Source: Neorhizobium galegae bv. orientalis str. HAMBI 540
Lineage (GTDB): Bacteria > Pseudomonadota > Alphaproteobacteria > Rhizobiales > Rhizobiaceae
Length of the DNA stretch: 64,000 nucleotides
Reading direction: 5' to 3'
Assembly (NCBI RefSeq): GCF_000731315.1
Contig: NZ_HG938354.1
Location: forward strand, 806,001-870,000
Part shown: positions 60,340 through 64,000 of the stretch, in pieces
Numbering within the stretch: position 1 is the stretch's first letter
Layout: each line of letters begins with the position of its first letter
The notes under the pieces: generated by a model
What the model was told of the DNA's origin: nothing
The model's database searches: none
Seen by the model: the letters and a program-made list of their open reading frames with translations, nothing else
Translations under genes and position numbers: made by a program

Positions 60340-61323
60340 TCAAGCGCTGGTGAACAGATCGCCCGTATAGAACTGTTCCGGGGGCAGCGGATCCTTCACC
60401 GTGCCGAACTCCTGAAACATCTTGTTGAAGTCCGCCAGCCACTTGTTGACCGTGCCGTCCCTTGTGAAGGCGTCCAGTTCTCTGCTTGTCAGCATCTTGC
60501 GGCTGCGGGCGACCTTCTCGGTCGCATCTGCCGGGGCATTGAGGAAGGCCGTCGTAATCTGAATGGACCGGTCGATATTCGCGGCGCGGTAATCCATCGC
60601 CTTCTTCATGACGCGCAGGAATTTCTTCACGAGATCCGGGTTCTGCTGGACGATTTCGTTGCGGGCGACGAAGGTATTGATGAACGACGTCTGCGGATAG
60701 AAATCCTGGTTGGACGCCAGTTCCTTCATATCCGGAACGCGCGGTTTGATCACGTCGATCAGTGGATACCAGATACCGGCACCATCAATCTGCTTTGACG
60801 TGAACGCGGAAACGATCGTTGCAGGATCCATCGGCACGACCTGAATGTCGCCGACCGTCATGCCGGCCCTGGTGAGCGTCATGCGCAGGATCATATCGCC
60901 GGAAGTGCCCTGCGGCACTCCGACCTTTTTGCCTTTCAGATCCTTGATCGTGCTGATATTGCCCTGCACGATAACGCGGTCGGAAAATCCGATATCGTTC
61001 ACGCCGACCACTTTGGCTCGACCGCTCGCTGGCAGCCAGAGCGCTCCGGGGCCGATCGTGCCGAAATTCAAGCTGCCGGCGCCCATCGCCTGGATCTGGA
61101 TCGGGCCGTTGGTGAAAACTTTGACCGACGGCGTGATACCTTCCGCCTCCCAGAGCTTCTGGTCCTGAGCGATTGCCAGGACACTGGCATTGGGAAAGTC
61201 GGCAATGTAGCCGATGGTCATGTCAGCGGATTGGGCACTTGCCTTTCCGCCGATGGAAAATGCGCTCGCCACGGCGGCGACCGCCGTCGTCTTCATCAGA
61301 TTACGTCTCGTCAGCATGTTCAT
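60340..61323 (-). CDS. ABC substrate-binding protein (NMT1/SsuA/TauA-like)
   Basis: A 327-residue periplasmic binding protein. It has a Tat-like signal (LTRRNLMKTTAVAAVASAFS) and cleavage after ASA. The mature chain has GYIADFPNASVLAIAQDQKL, FGTIGPGALWLPASGRAKVV, and VGVPQGTSGDMILRMTLTRA, all typical of SsuA/TauA/NMT1 proteins that bind sulfonates, sulfate esters or nitrate-like ligands. GGGAGGAA precedes the start. It is the last gene of this operon in the minus direction. Confidence 0.9.
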   Translation of the reverse strand: MNMLTRRNLMKTTAVAAVASAFSIGGKASAQSADMTIGYIADFPNASVLAIAQDQKLWEAEGITPSVKVFTNGPIQIQAMGAGSLNFGTIGPGALWLPASGRAKVVGVNDIGFSDRVIVQGNISTIKDLKGKKVGVPQGTSGDMILRMTLTRAGMTVGDIQVVPMDPATIVSAFTSKQIDGAGIWYPLIDVIKPRVPDMKELASNQDFYPQTSFINTFVARNEIVQQNPDLVKKFLRVMKKAMDYRAANIDRSIQITTAFLNAPADATEKVARSRKMLTSRELDAFTRDGTVNKWLADFNKMFQEFGTVKDPLPPEQFYTGDLFTSA

Positions 61324-61357
61324 TTCCTCCCTGTAACAGCCGATGTTTTTGAAAGCT

Positions 61358-62128
61358 TCAGGCCACGGCCGGATGGTAGACCGACCGCCACACCTCGTTG
61401 CGCAATGTCGAGAATTCGGGCGAAAGGCGCATCTCCTCGGTGCGCGGATAGGGCAGATCAACCCGAATTATCTTGTGTAGCCGGCCCGGCCGGGCGGCCA
61501 TGACGACGACGCGGCTCCCCAGGTAAACGGCCTCGTCGACGTCGTGGGTAATGAACATCACCGTGCGCCGCTCCTTGCTCCAGGTGGCTAGCAACTGATC
61601 CTGAAGCTGCACGCGGGTCAAAGCATCCAATGCGCCGAAAGGCTCGTCCATCAGCAAGATCTTCGGATTGACCGCATAGGCCCGCGCAATCGCGCAGCGC
61701 TGCTTCATGCCGCCGGAAAGCGTCTTCGGCAGGGAGTTCGAGAAGTCGCTCAGGCCCACGAGGCCGATGAAATGGTCTGCAATCTTGCCGCGCTCCGCCT
61801 TCGGATGACCTGCAATCTGCAGGCCGAACTCGACGTTCTGGCGAACAGTCAGCCACGGAAAGAGCGCGTATTGCTGGAAGATCACGCCACGTTCAGGCCC
61901 CGGTCCCGTGACCGGCACGTTATCCACCAGCACCTGTCCGGACGACGGATTGGTAAGGCCCGCCGCGATATTCATGGCTGTCGACTTGCCGCAGCCGGAC
62001 GGGCCGACCACGGTGATGAACTCGCCATCCTCGATATCGAGGTTGAGCCCCTGCAACGCGTTGAAGGAGATCTGCCCCGCGATGCTGAAAGTCTTGGTGA
62101 CGCTTTGGAACGAGATTTTTGTGTTCAT
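61358..62128 (-). CDS. ABC ATP-binding protein (SsuB/TauB-like)
   Basis: A 256-residue ATPase: Walker [11 protein letters not shown]-loop [17 protein letters not shown], signature [15 protein letters not shown], Walker [17 protein letters not shown], switch [15 protein letters not shown]. The length and the [12 protein letters not shown] segment are those of the SsuB/TauB/NrtD group. Start and permease stop overlap by four bases. Confidence 0.95.
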   Translation of the reverse strand: MNTKISFQSVTKTFSIAGQISFNALQGLNLDIEDGEFITVVGPSGCGKSTAMNIAAGLTNPSSGQVLVDNVPVTGPGPERGVIFQQYALFPWLTVRQNVEFGLQIAGHPKAERGKIADHFIGLVGLSDFSNSLPKTLSGGMKQRCAIARAYAVNPKILLMDEPFGALDALTRVQLQDQLLATWSKERRTVMFITHDVDEAVYLGSRVVVMAARPGRLHKIIRVDLPYPRTEEMRLSPEFSTLRNEVWRSVYHPAVA

Positions 62129-62937
62129 AGCTTTTCCTGCCAGGCGGTCAACACGCTATCGGTCGTCTGAACGATGCGGTCCATGATGAGACCGAGCACG
62201 CCGATCGCGATGAGGCTGACGAAAATCGTCGGAAGATCGTAGTAGAGCTGCGCCTGCTGCATGCGGAAGCCCAGGCCCGATTGTGCGGCAATCAGTTCGG
62301 CGGCGACGACGGTCGCCCAGGACGACCCGAGACCGATACGGACGCCGACCATGATGTAGGGCAACGAGGCAGGCACGATAACCCGCCGGAAGATGGTGAA
62401 GTCGTTGGCACCAAGCACGCGTGCGGCGTTGATCAGCGTTCTATCGACGTTGACGACGCCCTGATACGTCGCCACGACGCTCGACAGGAAGGATGCCAAG
62501 AAAATGACGAAGATCTTCGGTGTTTCATCGATGCCCATGGTGACGATCGCCAGGGGGATGATGGCAAGCGGCGGGATGGTGCGGAAGAACTGCACGTAGG
62601 GCTCAATGATGCCGCGGGCAATACGATACCAGCCCATCAGGAAGCCCACAGGGATTGCCACCGCGATGCCGAGCGCAAAGCCGGTAAAGACACGGCCAAG
62701 GCTCGAAATCGCATCCGACCACAAAAGCCCGTTCTGCGCCTGGATCACCGCCTGCTTCGCCACGGCAAGAGGCGTCGGAAGGCCGACAACCCCCTGTGAC
62801 GTCACGACGGCCCAGAGAATGATGCCGACAGCCACGGCGGCGATATTGACCGCCATCATTGCAATCGAACCGGACATGAGGGACGGCCGGCTGGCCGGCT
62901 CGGGCTTTTCTTCACTCGTTGTGATGGACAAGGTCAT
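62125..62937 (-). CDS. ABC permease (SsuC/TauC-like)
   Basis: A 270-residue permease with about six helices. The EAA-type loop [20 protein letters not shown] followed by [20 protein letters not shown] is characteristic of SsuC/TauC. GGAGGGAGAC precedes the start. It is coupled to the ATPase gene and lies 43 bases after the sulfatase gene. Confidence 0.95.
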   Translation of the reverse strand: MTLSITTSEEKPEPASRPSLMSGSIAMMAVNIAAVAVGIILWAVVTSQGVVGLPTPLAVAKQAVIQAQNGLLWSDAISSLGRVFTGFALGIAVAIPVGFLMGWYRIARGIIEPYVQFFRTIPPLAIIPLAIVTMGIDETPKIFVIFLASFLSSVVATYQGVVNVDRTLINAARVLGANDFTIFRRVIVPASLPYIMVGVRIGLGSSWATVVAAELIAAQSGLGFRMQQAQLYYDLPTIFVSLIAIGVLGLIMDRIVQTTDSVLTAWQEKL

Positions 62938-62980
62938 GTCTCCCTCCGGGAAGCTGATCTATCCCGACAATATCGATGGC

Positions 62981-64000
62981 TCATCGCGCACCCGCCATGA
63001 CGTCACGCGTCTTGAAGTTGGATTCGATCAGCCAGTCGCGCATAACATCCAGAAGCTCGCGCTTCCGTTCCGCATGGGCCGGATCGCTCCAGAGGTTCCT
63101 CACCTCCTTCGGGTCGTTCTCGAGGTCGAACAGTTGTCCATCCTCAGAGCCCTTGAAGTGGACGAGCTTCCACCGGTCGCTCCTCACACCGGTCATGAAC
63201 TCGACACCGCCGGCCATTGCCACGTCGCCGATCTGTTCGCAGAACACGTGGGCGCGCGGCGTCCAGTCCTTGCCTTCGAGCGCCGGCTTAAGGCTTTTCG
63301 CTTCGAAGGTTTTCGGCGGCACAATGCCGGCATATTCGAGAATGGTCGGACCGAGGTCGAAGAGCTGGCAGAGACCGTCGACCGAGCGTCCACCCTCAAA
63401 CCGGCCAGCCGTCGACCAGATGACGGTCGGCACGCGGGTGACGACGTCATACATCGACCATTTCTGGATCAGGCCATGCTCGCCCAGGCATTCGCCGTGA
63501 TCCGAGGTGAAGATGACGATGGCATCTTCGAGATAGCCGCGCTCCAGAAGTGAACCGAGCAGTTCGCCAACCTTTTCGTCGATCAGCGTGACATTGCCAA
63601 GATAATGCGCCCAGAGCCGCTGCATCTGATCTTCAGACGGATCGAGGCTCCAGACGACGGAGTCGTGATCGACCTCCACGTCGTGCTGGCGCTTGTCCTT
63701 CAGCTCCTGATGGAGGGAGCGCAGCTCTTCTTTCGTCGGCCTTGGCAGCGGCAGGTCGTTGCGCCTGAGATACGGCTCGGCATAGCGCGCCGGCGGATCG
63801 AACGGTGGATGCGGCCCGGGGAAACCGACCTGCAGGAACAGCGGCTCGGTCGTCGGATAGGTCTCGACCCACCACTTCGCCATATTGCCGACGAAGGCGT
63901 CGGAATGCAGCGCCTCGGGCAGTTTCCAGTCGAAGCAGCCCAGCCTGTCACGATAGTCGTCGAGCTTACGGTAGTGTTCGCGCTGCTGTTTGACGAGTCC
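62981..64000 (-). CDS. Sulfatase family hydrolase (5' end outside the window)
   Basis: The frame is open to the window edge, giving 339 C-terminal residues including 39 codons upstream of an internal Met. Visible parts are FPGPHPPFDPPARYAEPY, NVTLIDEKVGELLGSLLERG, the conserved FTSDHGECLGEHGLIQKWSM and MTGVRSDRWKLVHF. The TSDHG-x-x-LGEHG metal/substrate motif is a hallmark of type I sulfatases. The formylglycine C/S-x-P-x-R site must lie beyond the window. With the SsuABC-like transporter downstream, import and cleavage of sulfate esters is likely. A phosphonate monoester hydrolase is an alternative. Confidence 0.9.
   Translation of the reverse strand, partial: GLVKQQREHYRKLDDYRDRLGCFDWKLPEALHSDAFVGNMAKWWVETYPTTEPLFLQVGFPGPHPPFDPPARYAEPYLRRNDLPLPRPTKEELRSLHQELKDKRQHDVEVDHDSVVWSLDPSEDQMQRLWAHYLGNVTLIDEKVGELLGSLLERGYLEDAIVIFTSDHGECLGEHGLIQKWSMYDVVTRVPTVIWSTAGRFEGGRSVDGLCQLFDLGPTILEYAGIVPPKTFEAKSLKPALEGKDWTPRAHVFCEQIGDVAMAGGVEFMTGVRSDRWKLVHFKGSEDGQLFDLENDPKEVRNLWSDPAHAERKRELLDVMRDWLIESNFKTRDVMAGAR

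Overview
The window looks like an accessory replicon (plasmid, chromid or island) of a rhizobial alphaproteobacterium (Rhizobium, Agrobacterium, Neorhizobium or Ensifer). The evidence is GC-rich codon use, many ABC uptake operons with their own LysR, Lrp or TetR regulators, rhizobial small proteins (DUF1236, DUF982), a PraR-like XRE regulator, and a plasmid-type ParB / DUF932 / strawberry-notch helicase block. There are no rRNA, tRNA, CRISPR, intact transposase or repABC genes. Species cannot be named from sequence alone.

Layout. 1-9.7 kb is a patchwork of small genes and remnants: an epoxide-hydrolase-like enzyme cut by the window edge, an enoyl-CoA hydratase divergent from a regulator made of two fused TetR repressors, several small secreted or membrane proteins, a secreted alpha/beta hydrolase, a CheY-like receiver beside a decayed histidine kinase, and at least three other broken genes. 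9.8-14.4 kb holds an AceE-type 2-oxoacid dehydrogenase E1 divergent from an Lrp/AsnC regulator, and a one-chain nucleotidyltransferase-HEPN protein. 15.0-17.5 kb holds a LysR gene and an orphan Tat-exported binding protein. That gene abuts the broken end of a minus-strand plasmid block (27.0 to 17.4 kb): ParB-like, an unknown protein, DUF932, DUF6117, a 1473-residue methyltransferase-helicase, and a truncated toprim gene.

27.5-31.9 kb is the most unusual locus: a same-strand set of XRE regulator, SARP/TPR regulator, a 72-residue peptide, a YcaO enzyme and TfuA. It looks like a dedicated peptide-thioamidation or RiPP-type system with its own regulators. A gene-poor stretch at 32.2-32.3 kb follows and contains a possible pseudoknot.

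32.8-41.7 kb is a six-gene minus-strand operon (acyl-CoA ligase, creatininase-family hydrolase, CocE-type hydrolase, ABC ATPase, binding protein, fused permease) with a LysR gene upstream. It probably imports and breaks down an ester- or amide-linked compound. 41.9-44.6 kb is a compact lipid operon (acyltransferase, CdsA-type enzyme, small membrane protein, CDP-alcohol phosphotransferase). 44.6-52.2 kb is a CUT2-type sugar ABC operon with an SMP-30 lactonase, divergent from a cytoplasmic two-component system. 52.2-54.3 kb encodes a long-form tail-specific protease.

54.6-58.2 kb is a four-gene redox/methyltransferase operon divergent from a TetR gene. It is followed by a frameshifted SDR and a doubly broken ECF sigma factor. 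60.3-64.0 kb encodes an SsuABC/TauABC-like ABC transporter and the C-terminal part of a sulfatase that continues beyond the window, suggesting sulfate-ester scavenging. All functions are read from motifs and context; no database search was possible.
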